A stretch of 64,000 nucleotides of DNA. Origin: SHVO01 sp041905795. Lineage in GTDB: Bacteria; Pseudomonadota; Alphaproteobacteria; Rhodospirillales; Rhodospirillaceae. The notes beneath the pieces were generated by a model that worked only from the letters and a program-made list of their open reading frames with translations, was not told where the DNA came from and did no database searches. A program made the position numbers and the translations under genes. The stretch spans positions 1 through 64,000 of the forward strand of contig JAYRKL010000007.1 in the NCBI GenBank assembly GCA_041905795.1, given 5' to 3'. Of the stretch, positions 23,554 through 32,250 are shown piece after piece (the stretch's first letter is position 1; the number at the start of each line of letters is the position of its first letter).

Positions 23554-24249
23554 CTACTGCACTGTTTCCGTAGGGTAGACGCCCCAGAGCCGGTCGCGCT
23601 TGAGCCAGCCCTGGATGCCGCCCGCGTCCACGCGGCAGTATTCGCCGCCGGCAGGACAGCGCTGGACGCTGACGATCACGCCCTTCTCCACATTGGCCAG
23701 TTCGGCCGCGCTGTCGGCGCCGTCCCGGCGCAGGACCGCGGCCGTCTTGACCATGGCCGTGCGGCGCCCGGACAGCATGGTCTGGTGAACCCAGCCTTCG
23801 GCGCCGTCGGGATCGCGGATCTGGCGCCAGGTGTCGAACTCGGCGATCACTTCCACCGGCAGGCGCCGGCGCACATAGACCCACTCCACCGGATAGCGCA
23901 CACCGGGGCCGGTGCGGAGGTTGATCGGATCGGTGCGCAAGGACACGAACCGCGGGATCGGCAGCGCCGTGCCGCGGTTGGTTTCTTCCTTGGGCTCCAT
24001 CTTGCCCTTCTCTTCGGGCTTGTCCTCGTCCGGCGCGATGTCGTCCGCGGCCGGCGCTGTCGTAGGCGCTGTCTTAGGCATGGGCGCGGCGGTCAGCGGC
24101 GCTTCCTGCGGGCGCGGGGCGGCGGCGGACGCGCGCGGCGGCGGCGGGCCGCCTTTTACAGCCGGGGCTTTGTCAGCGGCCCCCATCGTTCCCGGCGCCA
24201 GGCCGAGGCTCATCAAAACTGCGAGAGAGATCAACGCTGCCTGTCTCAT
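23554..24249 (-). CDS. Secreted SH3-domain protein
   Basis: Protein of 231 residues. A signal peptide (MRQAALISLAVLMSLGLAPG...) is followed by a low-complexity Pro/Ala/Glu linker to about residue 95, then bacterial SH3-like modules. The first opens RTDPINLRTGPGVRYPVEWVY and contains WRQIRDPDGAEGWVHQ; the second contains GGEYCRVDAGGIQGWLKRD. Such proteins usually sit in the periplasm and bind peptidoglycan peptides or partner proteins. The start at 24249 was preferred to one 19 codons upstream because it gives a clean signal peptide and has AAAAGG before it. It is divergent from the 2-hydroxyacid dehydrogenase gene. Confidence 0.85.
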   Translation of the reverse strand: MRQAALISLAVLMSLGLAPGTMGAADKAPAVKGGPPPPRASAAAPRPQEAPLTAAPMPKTAPTTAPAADDIAPDEDKPEEKGKMEPKEETNRGTALPIPRFVSLRTDPINLRTGPGVRYPVEWVYVRRRLPVEVIAEFDTWRQIRDPDGAEGWVHQTMLSGRRTAMVKTAAVLRRDGADSAAELANVEKGVIVSVQRCPAGGEYCRVDAGGIQGWLKRDRLWGVYPTETVQ

Positions 24250-24372
24250 GCGGCCTTTTTGCCTGGGTTTGCGCGCTTTGGCAACGGCACGGCGGTTGCT
24301 GGACAAGGTGGAAGGTGGCTGCTACGCCTTTTGAAGTCGCGGTCCTTTCCGTCACCCTTGATTCCGGCAGCC

Positions 24373-25359
24373 ATGGCGCGGACCAAACCCACAGTCGTCG
24401 TCACCCGCAAGCTTCCCGGCGTCGTCGAGACGCGGATGATGGAACTGTTCGACGTGCGCCTGAATGACGACGACCATCCGTTCAGCGCCGCCGAGATCGC
24501 CGCGGCGATGCAAAGTTGCGACGTCCTGGTCCCGACCCTCACCGACCATATCGGCGCCGACGCCCTGGCCCAGGCCGGGCCGCGCCTTAAATTGATCGCC
24601 AATTTCGGCAACGGCGTCGATCATATCGACCTCACCGCTGCCCATCGGCGCGGCATCACCGTCACCAACACCCCGGACGTGCTGACCGAAGATACCGCCG
24701 ATATGGCCATGGCCCTGATGGTGGCGGTGCCGCGGCGGCTGCTGGAAGGCGCGGCGCTGATCCGCGCCGGCAAATTCACCGGCTGGAGCCCCACCCACAT
24801 GCTGGGCCAGCGGCTGTACGGCAAAAGGCTGGGCATCATCGGCATGGGCCGCATCGGCACGGCGGTCGCGCGCCGCGCCCGCGGCTTCGGCATGGCGATC
24901 CACTATCACAACCGCCGGCGCCTGCGCCCCGAACTGGAAGCCGAGGTGGAGGCCACCTACTGGGAGAGCCTCGACCAGATGCTGGCGCGCATGGATGTGA
25001 TCTCGGTCCATTGCCCGCACACCCCGGCCACATTCCACCTGCTCTCCGAACGCCGCCTCAAGCTTCTCAAACCCACGGCCTATCTGGTCAACGTCGCCCG
25101 CGGCGAGATCGTGGACGAGGCCGCGCTGATCTCGATGCTGGAACGCGGCCAGCTGGCCGGCGCCGCCCTGGACGTGTTCGAACACGAGTCCGCCGTCAAC
25201 CCGAAGCTCCTGGCCATGCCCAACGTGATCCTGCTGCCGCATATGGGTTCGGCCACCATCGAGGGCCGCATCGCCATGGGCGAGCGCGTCATCATCAACA
25301 TCAAGACCTTCTGCGACGGCCACGTCGCCCCCAACCGCGTCCTGCCGACCAGCGCATAA
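24373..25359 (+). CDS. D-isomer-specific 2-hydroxyacid dehydrogenase
   Basis: NAD(P)-dependent reductase of 2-oxo acids such as glyoxylate or hydroxypyruvate, 328 residues. The Rossmann motif G157-M-G159-R-I-G162 sits in LGIIGMGRIGTAVARRARGFG. The catalytic triad is R243 (NVARGEIVDE), E272 (DVFEHES) and H290 (LLPHMGSAT). The N-terminal substrate domain carries FGNGVDHID. The closest named activity is probably glyoxylate reductase, but substrate choice cannot be read directly. It ends eight bases before the GTG of pabB, so co-transcription is likely. Confidence 0.92.
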   Translation: MARTKPTVVVTRKLPGVVETRMMELFDVRLNDDDHPFSAAEIAAAMQSCDVLVPTLTDHIGADALAQAGPRLKLIANFGNGVDHIDLTAAHRRGITVTNTPDVLTEDTADMAMALMVAVPRRLLEGAALIRAGKFTGWSPTHMLGQRLYGKRLGIIGMGRIGTAVARRARGFGMAIHYHNRRRLRPELEAEVEATYWESLDQMLARMDVISVHCPHTPATFHLLSERRLKLLKPTAYLVNVARGEIVDEAALISMLERGQLAGAALDVFEHESAVNPKLLAMPNVILLPHMGSATIEGRIAMGERVIINIKTFCDGHVAPNRVLPTSA

Positions 25360-25367
25360 GTCGCATC

Positions 25368-26714
25368 GTGAGCGCTGCGGTTCTTCCGATCCCCTACCGC
25401 GATCCCGCGGCAGCTTTCGCGCCTTTGGCGCGGGAGTCCATGAGCGTGCTGCTGGACAGTGCGGTGATGTCGCCTCAGGGGCGTTATTCCTACATCGCGC
25501 GCGATCCATTCCGCATCATCCGCTGCACGCCCTATCCCTGGCGCGTCAGTATCGATGGCGTCGCCAGTACCGCCGATCCCTTCACAGCCCTCGCGGGCGA
25601 ACTGGCGCCGCACCGGCGGCAAACGGCAGGCCCTGTGCCGTTCTGCGGCGGCGCCATCGGCTTCCTGTCCTACGAACTGGGCGGCGTGCTGGAACGCCTG
25701 CCGGCGCCGCGCGACACACCCTGTCCCGCCGATATGGTGTTCGGGCTCTATGACACCGTGGCCGCCTTTGACCACGAACGCCGCGAAGCCTGGGTGATCG
25801 CGCCCGGATTGCACGCCGCGGAATCCCTGGCCGCCGCCCTGGGCACGGCGCCGCTCTCCGTTCCGGCTCCGGTGCGGGGGGTGTGGACGCAGGAGTCCGA
25901 TCGCGCCAGCCACGAAGACCGGATCCGCAAGACCCTGGAAGCCATCGCGGCCGGCGAGATCTATCAGGCCAATATCACCCAGCGCTTCCTGGCGGAGAGT
26001 CCCGCCGGTACGCCGGCCTTCGACCTGTACCGGCTGCTGCGCGCGCGGGCGCCGGCGCCGTTCGCGGCTTTCCTCAATGCCGGCGACATGGCGGTCATGT
26101 CGGTATCGCCGGAACGCTTTCTCTCGGTCGAGGCGGACGGCCAGGTGGAGACCCAGCCCATCAAAGGCACACGGCCGCGGGGCAAGACACCGGCGGAGGA
26201 CGCCGCCCTGGCCGGGGAGCTTCGCGCCAGCGCCAAGGACCGGGCCGAGAACCTGATGATCGTCGACTTGCTGCGCAACGACCTGGCGCGGGTCTGCGTC
26301 CCCGGGTCGGTGTGCGTTCCCGCGCTGAACAGGCTCACGACCTTCCCGGCCGTGCATCACCTGGTCTCCACGGTGACCGGACAGCTGCGGCAAGGTTTGG
26401 GCCCTGTCGACCTGTTGCGCGCGGCCTTCCCCGGCGGCTCCATCACCGGCGCCCCCAAAATCCGGGCGATGGAGATCATTCATGCCCTGGAGCCCGGCGC
26501 GCGGGGCCCCTATTGTGGCTGCATCGCCTGGGTGGGGTTCGACGGCGCGATGGATTCTTCCATTGTCATCCGCACATTGATTCAGACTGGCGGCCGGCTC
26601 ATGGCCCAGGCCGGCGGCGGCATTGTCGCCGACTCCGATCCGGCGCAGGAATACGAGGAAAGCCTGGTCAAGGTGCGCCCGCTGCTGTCCGTGCTGGAAG
26701 GGCCGAGCCCGTGA
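25368..26714 (+). CDS. pabB: Aminodeoxychorismate synthase component I
   Basis: Converts chorismate plus ammonia to 4-amino-4-deoxychorismate for folate synthesis. The 448-residue protein has the N-terminal region LLDSAVMSPQGRYSYIARDPF and the chorismate-binding core. The core reads GEIYQANITQRF, SPERFLSVE, QPIKGTRPRG, NLMIVDLLRNDLARV, FPGGSITGAPKIRAMEII and GGGIVADSDPAQEYEE. The PIKGT lysine, used by PabB rather than by anthranilate synthase, supports the assignment. The GTG at 25368 is inferred because it gives the family N-terminus; an ATG 24 codons on would truncate it. Its TGA overlaps the GTG of pabC. Confidence 0.93.
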   Translation: MSAAVLPIPYRDPAAAFAPLARESMSVLLDSAVMSPQGRYSYIARDPFRIIRCTPYPWRVSIDGVASTADPFTALAGELAPHRRQTAGPVPFCGGAIGFLSYELGGVLERLPAPRDTPCPADMVFGLYDTVAAFDHERREAWVIAPGLHAAESLAAALGTAPLSVPAPVRGVWTQESDRASHEDRIRKTLEAIAAGEIYQANITQRFLAESPAGTPAFDLYRLLRARAPAPFAAFLNAGDMAVMSVSPERFLSVEADGQVETQPIKGTRPRGKTPAEDAALAGELRASAKDRAENLMIVDLLRNDLARVCVPGSVCVPALNRLTTFPAVHHLVSTVTGQLRQGLGPVDLLRAAFPGGSITGAPKIRAMEIIHALEPGARGPYCGCIAWVGFDGAMDSSIVIRTLIQTGGRLMAQAGGGIVADSDPAQEYEESLVKVRPLLSVLEGPSP

Positions 26715-27511
26715 AGGTCGCGCTCAACGGCGACATCGTCGATGCCGCGGCCGCCCGTATCGATCCCACCGACCGGGGCCTGTCCCTGGGCGACGGCCTG
26801 TTCGAGACCATGCATCTGCGCAAAGGCAAGATGCGCCGCCTGCCCGCCCATCTCGCGCGCCTGCGCCTGAGCGCCGAGGCCCTGGGCATTCCGCTGGCTT
26901 ATACCGACACCGCACTTGAAGACCAGATCCTGGCCGTGGTCACGGCCAATGGGCTGGTAGATGCCGTGGTGAAACTGACGCTCACTCGCGGTCCCGGCGC
27001 CCGCGGCATCACGCTGCCTGCAGACCCCCATCCAACCGTGCTGATCGCCACCGCGGACGCGCCGCCGGAGCCGGAGCCGGCGCGGGTGATCATCGCCAGC
27101 GTCACCCGGCGCAACGAGCTTTCGCCGCTGTCGCGCTTCAAAACGCTGAACTATCTCGACAACGTCATCGCCCGCGACCAGGCGCTGCAATCCGGCGCCG
27201 ACGACGCCCTGCTGCTCAATACGCAAGGCCGTATCGCCGAAAGCACCGTCGCCAATATCTTCCTGCTGGTGAACGGCGGCATCGTCACGCCGCCGGTGGA
27301 GGAAGGGGCGTTGCCCGGTGTCGCGCGCGCCGACGCCATTCGCCTGACCCGCGCCGAGGAAAAACCCATCACCGTGGAAACCCTCATCAAAGCCAGCGAG
27401 GTGTTCCTGACCAATGCCTTGGGTGTGCGGCCGGTGGTGATGATCGGCGACCGGCCGGTGGGTGACGGCGAACCGGGTTTGATCACCCAGATGGTGGCGA
27501 CGCGCGTTTAA
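26711..27511 (+). CDS. pabC: Aminotransferase class IV, probable aminodeoxychorismate lyase
   Basis: Fold-type IV PLP enzyme of 266 residues. The catalytic lysine is K144 in SRFKTLNYLDNVIARD, and the cofactor-binding glutamate is E177 in GRIAESTVANIFL. The family start DRGLSLGDGLFET is intact. Sequence alone cannot fully separate aminodeoxychorismate lyase from D-amino acid or branched-chain aminotransferases. The four-base GTGA overlap with pabB strongly favours release of 4-aminobenzoate and pyruvate from aminodeoxychorismate. Confidence 0.88.
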   Translation: MKVALNGDIVDAAAARIDPTDRGLSLGDGLFETMHLRKGKMRRLPAHLARLRLSAEALGIPLAYTDTALEDQILAVVTANGLVDAVVKLTLTRGPGARGITLPADPHPTVLIATADAPPEPEPARVIIASVTRRNELSPLSRFKTLNYLDNVIARDQALQSGADDALLLNTQGRIAESTVANIFLLVNGGIVTPPVEEGALPGVARADAIRLTRAEEKPITVETLIKASEVFLTNALGVRPVVMIGDRPVGDGEPGLITQMVATRV

Positions 27512-27517
27512 ACGCGC

Positions 27518-28087
27518 TTACGGCTTCTTGCAGGTATCGCCGATGGCTTTATAAGCCGCGCTGAATCCGGTGAGCGACACCGTATCGGTTGTCGGCGTAT
27601 TGCGGCTCGACGTGCCCTTGATCACGGCGGCGCTGCTCTTGATCAGCTGCTGCACCACGGCGGCGTCGGTCTTGGCGTCGCGCGCCCAAGCCCGGTCGGC
27701 GTTGGTGAACAGGTTGAAGGTCTGGCCGCCCGCGGTCAGGACCACGTCGGAATCCGGTTTGTACTGATAGCCCGCGACCACGCTCAGCACGTCGAAGGCT
27801 TTTTCGCCCGGCCGATGGGTGATCAGCAGTTCGACCTCGCCGCGGGATTTATAGGCCCCCTCGGACTTGTCGGGCTTGGCGGACATGTAGCAGACCGGCT
27901 TGCCTTTCTCGACATAGGTATAGGCGACCCATTTGCCGAAGGTGCCGAGCGCTTTCATCTCCTGGGCGCCGGCGGCCAGCGGCGCAGCCAGCGCGAAGCC
28001 CATGGCGGCGGCAACAGTGAGCGGCGGGATCCAGCGCATCATGCCGCCGATTTTGGGAAAGCCCGCACCCGCTGGCAAGAGTCTCAT
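27518..28087 (-). CDS. Invasion-associated locus B (IalB)-family periplasmic protein
   Basis: Protein of up to 189 residues with a signal sequence (MRWIPPLTVAAAMGFALAAP) and one IalB-like domain. The domain has the family pattern FGKWVAYTYVEKGKPVCYM, RGEVELLITHRPGEKAFDV and KGTSSRNTPTTDTVSLTGF. Cysteines near residue 66 and the C-terminus could form a disulfide. IalB was named in Bartonella but homologues are widespread in free-living alphaproteobacteria, so no virulence role is implied. The ATG at 28087 overlaps the upstream TGA (ATGA) and has GGAG seven bases before it; ATG-ATG at 28042 is the alternative. Confidence 0.85.
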   Translation of the reverse strand: MRLLPAGAGFPKIGGMMRWIPPLTVAAAMGFALAAPLAAGAQEMKALGTFGKWVAYTYVEKGKPVCYMSAKPDKSEGAYKSRGEVELLITHRPGEKAFDVLSVVAGYQYKPDSDVVLTAGGQTFNLFTNADRAWARDAKTDAAVVQQLIKSSAAVIKGTSSRNTPTTDTVSLTGFSAAYKAIGDTCKKP

Positions 28088-28644
28088 TCCATGTCTCCAT
28101 CCCGTTCGGCCAAAGCCACCTCGGCCAGGGGCGGTTTGGCCCGGAACTGCTGGCTCAATCCGCCGGGACCGCCCGCCATGACCGGACGGTCCGGAAAACG
28201 GCCGCGGCCCATGGTCAGCAGCCGGTCGTACATCACCACCACCCCGGCGATCCCGACGTTGAGACAGAATTTTGTCGGAATTCGGATGAGGTGGTCGCAG
28301 CGCGCCACCATGGCGGGCGAGAGGGAGCTTTTCTCCGGCCCCAGCACATAGGCGGCGCAGCGGGGGTGCGTGAAACTCGGCAATTCCACCGCGTCGTCAT
28401 GCAGTTCCACCCCCACCAGGGCGCAGCCCTTGGGCAGCATGAGGTCGCCCAAGGTGGGAAAACTGTAGAACGGCAGATTACCCAGGGTGTCCGAGGTGTC
28501 GGTCTGGGAACCGTCGGCGCGGCGATAGGTGGCCGCCACCGTGAACACGAAGCTGGCGTCGAAGGCATGGGCCGACCTGAACAGGTTGCCCACGTTGAAG
28601 GGCTTGTTGATGCCCTCGACCCCGATGCCGTAATAGCCGCGCAT
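28084..28644 (-). CDS. SpoU/TrmH-family RNA 2'-O-methyltransferase
   Basis: SAM-dependent RNA ribose methyltransferase of the SPOUT knot fold, 186 residues. The three SpoU motifs are present: NVGNLFRSAHAF near residue 17, AAYVLGPEKSSLS in the middle and KFCLNVGIAGVVVMYDRL near residue 132. The N-terminal RNA-binding domain of TrmH is absent, so the protein is the catalytic core plus a short tail. The target nucleotide cannot be inferred. It overlaps the IalB-family gene downstream by four bases. Confidence 0.9.
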   Translation of the reverse strand: MRGYYGIGVEGINKPFNVGNLFRSAHAFDASFVFTVAATYRRADGSQTDTSDTLGNLPFYSFPTLGDLMLPKGCALVGVELHDDAVELPSFTHPRCAAYVLGPEKSSLSPAMVARCDHLIRIPTKFCLNVGIAGVVVMYDRLLTMGRGRFPDRPVMAGGPGGLSQQFRAKPPLAEVALAERDGDME

Positions 28645-28719
28645 GAGCGCTGAATATCATGTTGTTATGCATATGGAAATGTAGTGGATTCAGACGCGCG
28701 GTTTTGGGAGTGGACGATA

Positions 28720-29172
28720 ATGGCCGGCCTGTTTTTCGAGGAATTCACCGTTGGGATGACCTTCCAGCATCCCATCCGGCGCACCATCACCGAGGCGGAC
28801 AACGTGTTCTTCTCCGCCCTCACCCACAACCCGGCCGCCCTGCACCTGGATGAAGAGGCCTCCAAGAAGACGGAATACGGCGCGCGCATCGTCAACAGCT
28901 GCCTGACCCTGTCTTTCATGGTGGGGATTTCCGTGGGCGAGACCACCCTGGGCACCGCGGTCGCCAACCTGGGCTGGGACGAGGTGCGCTTCCCCAAGCC
29001 CCTGTTCCACGGCGACACCATCCGCATCGAAACCGAGGTGGCGGAGCTGCGCGAGAGCAAGTCGCGGCCCGACAACGGCATCGTCATTTTCATCCACCGC
29101 TGCTTCAACCAGCGCGACGAACTGGTGGGCGTGTGCAAGCGCTCGGCCCTCATGCGGCGCAAACCCAAATGA
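28720..29172 (+). CDS. MaoC-family (R)-hydratase
   Basis: Hot-dog-fold hydratase of 150 residues acting on enoyl-CoA-type thioesters. The conserved active-site helix segment is ADNVFFSALTHNPAALHLDEE, with the Asp-His arrangement seen in MaoC hydratases. The segment PLFHGDTIRIETEVAE follows later. The ATG at 28720 has GGAG nine bases upstream. It overlaps the CitE-like lyase gene by ATGA, a frequent pairing that suggests hydration and cleavage of the same CoA thioester series, for example beta-methylmalyl- or citramalyl-type intermediates. Confidence 0.88.
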   Translation: MAGLFFEEFTVGMTFQHPIRRTITEADNVFFSALTHNPAALHLDEEASKKTEYGARIVNSCLTLSFMVGISVGETTLGTAVANLGWDEVRFPKPLFHGDTIRIETEVAELRESKSRPDNGIVIFIHRCFNQRDELVGVCKRSALMRRKPK

Positions 29173-30047
29173 CCCTGCTGCTGCGCTCGATGCTGTTCAT
29201 CCCCGGGGACAGCGAAAAGAAACTGGCCAAGGCCGCCGAGGTCAAGGCCGACGCCATCATCCTCGACCTGGAAGACTCCGTGGCCGCGTCCCGCAAGGAC
29301 GCCGCGCGGGCGATGACCCGCGATTTCCTGAAATCACGGCCGGGCAAGTCCAAGCTGTTCGTGCGCATCAATCCCCTGGACAGCGGCGCGCCGCAGCACG
29401 ACCTCGCCGCGGTCATGGCGGGCCGGCCTGACGGGATCGTGTTCCCCAAAGCGTCCGGCACGGCCTCGGTCGAGACCATTTCAAAGGAACTGGACGCCCT
29501 GGAAAAGCAGCACGGCCTTGCGGCCGGCTCCACCCCGATCCTGGCCATCGCCGCCGAGAGCGCCATGGGTGTCCTCACGGTGGGCGAATACGCCAAGGCA
29601 AAACCCGCGCGCCTGATCGGCCTGTCGTGGGGACCGTGGGACCTGGCGGCGGACCTGGGCGCCGCCGCCAACCGCGACGCCGACGGCGCGTTTGGCTTTA
29701 CTTATCGCATGGCCATGTCCATGACCCTGTTGGGCGCCAAGGCCGCCGGCATGCTGGCCATCGATACGCCGCACACCGACTTCAAGGACGAACAGGGGCT
29801 GCTGGCCTTGTGCAAGGCCATTCGCCGCGACGGCTGGAACGGCAAGCTCGCCATTCACCCGGCGCAGGTGGACGTCATCAACGAGGGTTTCCGCCCGTCC
29901 CCCGAGGAAGTGGCCCACGCCGCGCGCGTGATCGCGGCCTTCGACAACGCCGCCACCGGCGTTGCCTCCCTCGACGGCGTCATGCTGGACCTGCCGCACC
30001 TGAAGCAGGCCCGCAACGTGCTCGCCTTGAGGGACGCTGGGGCTTAG
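29169..30047 (+). CDS. HpcH/HpaI/CitE-family CoA-ester lyase
   Basis: TIM-barrel Mg-dependent lyase of 292 residues. It starts RSMLFIPGDSEKKLAKA, with DAIILDLEDSVA supplying acidic metal-site residues. FVRINPLDS contains the substrate-binding arginine, and KLAIHPAQVDVINEGF is the usual C-terminal block. Members cleave malyl-CoA, methylmalyl-CoA or citramalyl-CoA to acyl-CoA plus an oxo acid. Substrate cannot be chosen by eye. Coupled to the MaoC hydratase upstream; its TAG overlaps the TAA of the convergent scoB by four bases. Confidence 0.9.
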   Translation: MTLLLRSMLFIPGDSEKKLAKAAEVKADAIILDLEDSVAASRKDAARAMTRDFLKSRPGKSKLFVRINPLDSGAPQHDLAAVMAGRPDGIVFPKASGTASVETISKELDALEKQHGLAAGSTPILAIAAESAMGVLTVGEYAKAKPARLIGLSWGPWDLAADLGAAANRDADGAFGFTYRMAMSMTLLGAKAAGMLAIDTPHTDFKDEQGLLALCKAIRRDGWNGKLAIHPAQVDVINEGFRPSPEEVAHAARVIAAFDNAATGVASLDGVMLDLPHLKQARNVLALRDAGA

Positions 30048-30679
30048 GCCGCGACCTTGAAGTCCGCGCCGGTCTTGGCGCGGATCTCGTCCACCGTCAC
30101 GCCCGGCGCCAGTTCGGTCAGCGTCAGACCGGGGCGGCCCACCTCGAACACGCAGAGATCGGTGACGATCACATGCACCACGCCCTTGCCGGTGAGCGGC
30201 AGGGTGCAGGCCTTGAGGATCTTTTTCTCGTCGCCCTTGGCCACATGCTCCATGAGCACGACCACGCGCGGCACGCCGGCGACGAGGTCCATGGCGCCGC
30301 CCATGCCTTTGACCATCTTGCCGGGGATCATCCAGTTGGCGAGGTCGCCGTTCTCGGCCACCTGCAGCGCGCCGAGGATCGAGAGATTGATATGTCCGCC
30401 CCGGATCATGCCGAACGAGGTGGCGCTGTCGAAGAAGCTGGTGGTCGGCAAAGTGGTGATGGTCTGCTTGCCGGCGTTGATCAGGTCGGGGTCTTCTTCG
30501 CCTTCGAACGGGAACGGACCCATGCCGAGCATGCCGTTTTCGCTCTGCAGCTGAATCGCCATACCGGCGGGCACATGGTTCGCCACCAGGGTCGGGATGC
30601 CGATGCCGAGATTCACATAGAATCCGTCCTTCAGCTCTTTCGCCGCGCGCGCGGCCATTTCATCGCGATTCCAAGCCAT
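30044..30679 (-). CDS. scoB: 3-oxoacid CoA-transferase subunit B
   Basis: Beta subunit of a succinyl-CoA:3-ketoacid (acetoacetate) CoA-transferase, 211 residues. The catalytic glutamate that forms the CoA thioester is E47 in QLQSENGMLG. The upstream segment YVNLGIGIPTLVANH and the later RGGHINLSILGALQV are typical of the subunit. It follows scoA by ten bases. The pair activates acetoacetate for ketone-body or polyhydroxybutyrate breakdown. Confidence 0.92.
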   Translation of the reverse strand: MAWNRDEMAARAAKELKDGFYVNLGIGIPTLVANHVPAGMAIQLQSENGMLGMGPFPFEGEEDPDLINAGKQTITTLPTTSFFDSATSFGMIRGGHINLSILGALQVAENGDLANWMIPGKMVKGMGGAMDLVAGVPRVVVLMEHVAKGDEKKILKACTLPLTGKGVVHVIVTDLCVFEVGRPGLTLTELAPGVTVDEIRAKTGADFKVAA

Positions 30680-30689
30680 GGCTGTTCTC

Positions 30690-31394
30690 CTAAGCGCGCT
30701 TGCGAGTGGTGCGCTGTTCGATGCGCTTGACGGGGTTATCCAGCTTGATCAGGCGCTGCACGAAAATCCCCGGCGTGTGGATGTGGTCGGGATCGAGGGC
30801 GCCCTGCGGCACCAGGTTCTCGACTTCCGCCACCGTCACCTTGGCGGCGGTGGCCATCATCGGATTGAAATTCCGCGCGGTCATCCGGTACTGCAGGTTG
30901 CCTTCCGGGTCGGCGGTATGGGCATGCACGATGGCGAGGTCGGCGAACAGACCGGTCTCCATCACATAGTGCCGGCCGTTGAATTCGCGGGTTTCCTTGC
31001 CCTCGGCCACCTGGGTGCCGTATCCCGTCGCGGTGTAGAACGCGGGCACCCCGGCGCCGCCGGCGCGGATGCGTTCCGCCAAGGTGCCTTGCGGATTGAA
31101 TTCGATCTCCAGTTCGCCGGCCAGGAACTGCTTGGCGAAGGTGGCGTTCTCGCCGACGTAGGAGCTGATCATCTTCTTGATCTGCCGCGTGGCCAGAAGC
31201 ACGCCCAGGCCGACATCGTCGATGCCGGCGTTGTTGGAGATGACCGTGAGGCCCTTCACGCCCGAGTCCCTGATGGCGCCGATCAGCACCTCGGGGATGC
31301 CGCACAGACCGAAGCCGCCGGACATGATCGTCATATTGTCGTGCAAAAGACCGGCCAGGGCGGCGGTCGCGTTGGGGTAGATCTTCTTGCTCAC
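30690..31394 (-). CDS. scoA: 3-oxoacid CoA-transferase subunit A
   Basis: Alpha subunit, 234 residues. It carries the CoA-transferase glycine-rich signature MSGGFGLCGIPEVLI near residue 24. ISNNAGIDDVGLGVLL and SYVGENATFAKQFLAGELEIEFNPQGTL-type sequence follow, which is diagnostic for the 3-oxoacid/acetoacetate branch. Together with scoB it forms the heteromeric enzyme transferring CoA between succinyl-CoA and a 3-oxoacid. The gene lies ten bases after phhB ends, in the same direction, so the three may share a transcript. Confidence 0.92.
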   Translation of the reverse strand: MSKKIYPNATAALAGLLHDNMTIMSGGFGLCGIPEVLIGAIRDSGVKGLTVISNNAGIDDVGLGVLLATRQIKKMISSYVGENATFAKQFLAGELEIEFNPQGTLAERIRAGGAGVPAFYTATGYGTQVAEGKETREFNGRHYVMETGLFADLAIVHAHTADPEGNLQYRMTARNFNPMMATAAKVTVAEVENLVPQGALDPDHIHTPGIFVQRLIKLDNPVKRIEQRTTRKRA

Positions 31395-31404
31395 GTCAGC
31401 CTCG

Positions 31405-31701
31405 CTATTTCGGGTTTGCGGTAGCGTTCATGAACCGCGCCAGGGCGATGTCGCGTTCGGACACGCCGCCGCAGTCATGGGTCGCCAACGTCACCTCGAC
31501 CCGGTTGTAGACATTGAACCACTCGGGATGGTGATCCATCTTTTCCGCCAGCAGCGCCACACGGCTCATGAAGCCGAAAGCCTGGTTGAAATCGGCGAAG
31601 GTGAAGGTCCGTTGGATGGCGTCGCGGCCCGCCGCGTCCTGCCATCCGTCGAGCCCGGCCAGCGCCTTGGCGCGCGCGGCGGATTCGAGTTTCTCGACCA
31701 T
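31405..31701 (-). CDS. phhB: Pterin-4a-carbinolamine dehydratase
   Basis: Small enzyme of 98 residues that dehydrates 4a-hydroxytetrahydrobiopterin after aromatic amino acid hydroxylation. The active-site motif is E53-K-M-D-H57-H58-P-E-W, with H75 (LATHD) completing the histidine set. No phenylalanine hydroxylase is in the window. Orphan family members also occur with Moco- or pterin-related roles, so the physiological partner is uncertain. Confidence 0.93.
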   Translation of the reverse strand: MVEKLESAARAKALAGLDGWQDAAGRDAIQRTFTFADFNQAFGFMSRVALLAEKMDHHPEWFNVYNRVEVTLATHDCGGVSERDIALARFMNATANPK

Positions 31702-31781
31702 TCCCCTCGCCTTTCCTCAACAAGGCTCCTATTTAGCATACAAAGCCGCTTCGGCCAGAACATCAGTCTCGCACACGACAT

Positions 31782-32222
31782 ATGACAAAATCGACCACCG
31801 CCCCCACACTTGCCGACATCGACGCCATTGCCAAGGCGGCGCTCAGCCTTTTACCGCCGGAGCTGAAACCTTATACCGGCGACGTCGTGATCCTGACCCA
31901 GGAGTTCCCCGACGACGAGGTGTGCCGGGAGATGGAACTGGAGAGCCCGTTCGATATCCTGGGCCTGTACCAGGGCACGTCGCTGGCCGACAAACAGATC
32001 GAGACCTCGGGGAATATGCCGGACATGGTGTTCATCTACCGGCGGCCGATCCTCGACTACTGGTGCGAGACCGGCGAGGACTTGACCCATGTGGTGCGCC
32101 ATGTGCTGATCCACGAGATCGGCCATCACTTCGGCTTTTCCGACGAAACCATGGAAGCCCTCGAAGCGGCGGCCGACGCTGAGGAATCACAAGCGGCGGC
32201 GGCCGACGCCGAGGAATCATAG
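31782..32222 (+). CDS. Zincin-type metallopeptidase family protein (DUF1025-like) with repeat-extended C-terminus
   Basis: Protein of 146 residues with the zinc-binding motif H111-E112-I-G-H115-H-F-G-F-S-D121, an extended HExxHxxGxxD zincin signature. The core from LLPPELKPYTGDVVI to FSDETMEALE matches the short predicted metallopeptidases widespread in bacteria, whose substrates are unknown. The last 20 residues (ALEAAADAEESQAAAADAEE) are unusual: they are encoded by a 30-bp tandem DNA repeat that runs past the stop. The extension is acidic and alanine-rich and probably disordered. Confidence 0.85.
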   Translation: MTKSTTAPTLADIDAIAKAALSLLPPELKPYTGDVVILTQEFPDDEVCREMELESPFDILGLYQGTSLADKQIETSGNMPDMVFIYRRPILDYWCETGEDLTHVVRHVLIHEIGHHFGFSDETMEALEAAADAEESQAAAADAEES

Positions 32223-32250
32223 GTGGCGGCGGCCGACGCCGACGAAGCTA
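32161..32250. repeat. Three tandem copies of a 30-bp repeat spanning two convergent gene ends
   Basis: Exact 30-base period at 32161-32190, 32191-32220 and 32221-32250. The shared core is GGCCGACGCYGAGGAATCA (last copy GGCCGACGCCGACGAAGC). The first two copies encode the C-terminus of the metallopeptidase. The third follows its TAG and ends in the stop codon of the leftward UDG gene. Confidence 0.85.

Noticed and set aside
27518..28087. Virulence factor based on the IalB name
   Set aside because: IalB-family proteins are widespread in non-pathogenic alphaproteobacteria; nothing else in the window suggests host invasion.
32161..32250. Possible CRISPR-like array
   Set aside because: The 30-bp units are directly adjacent with no spacers, lie mostly in coding sequence, and no cas genes are present.
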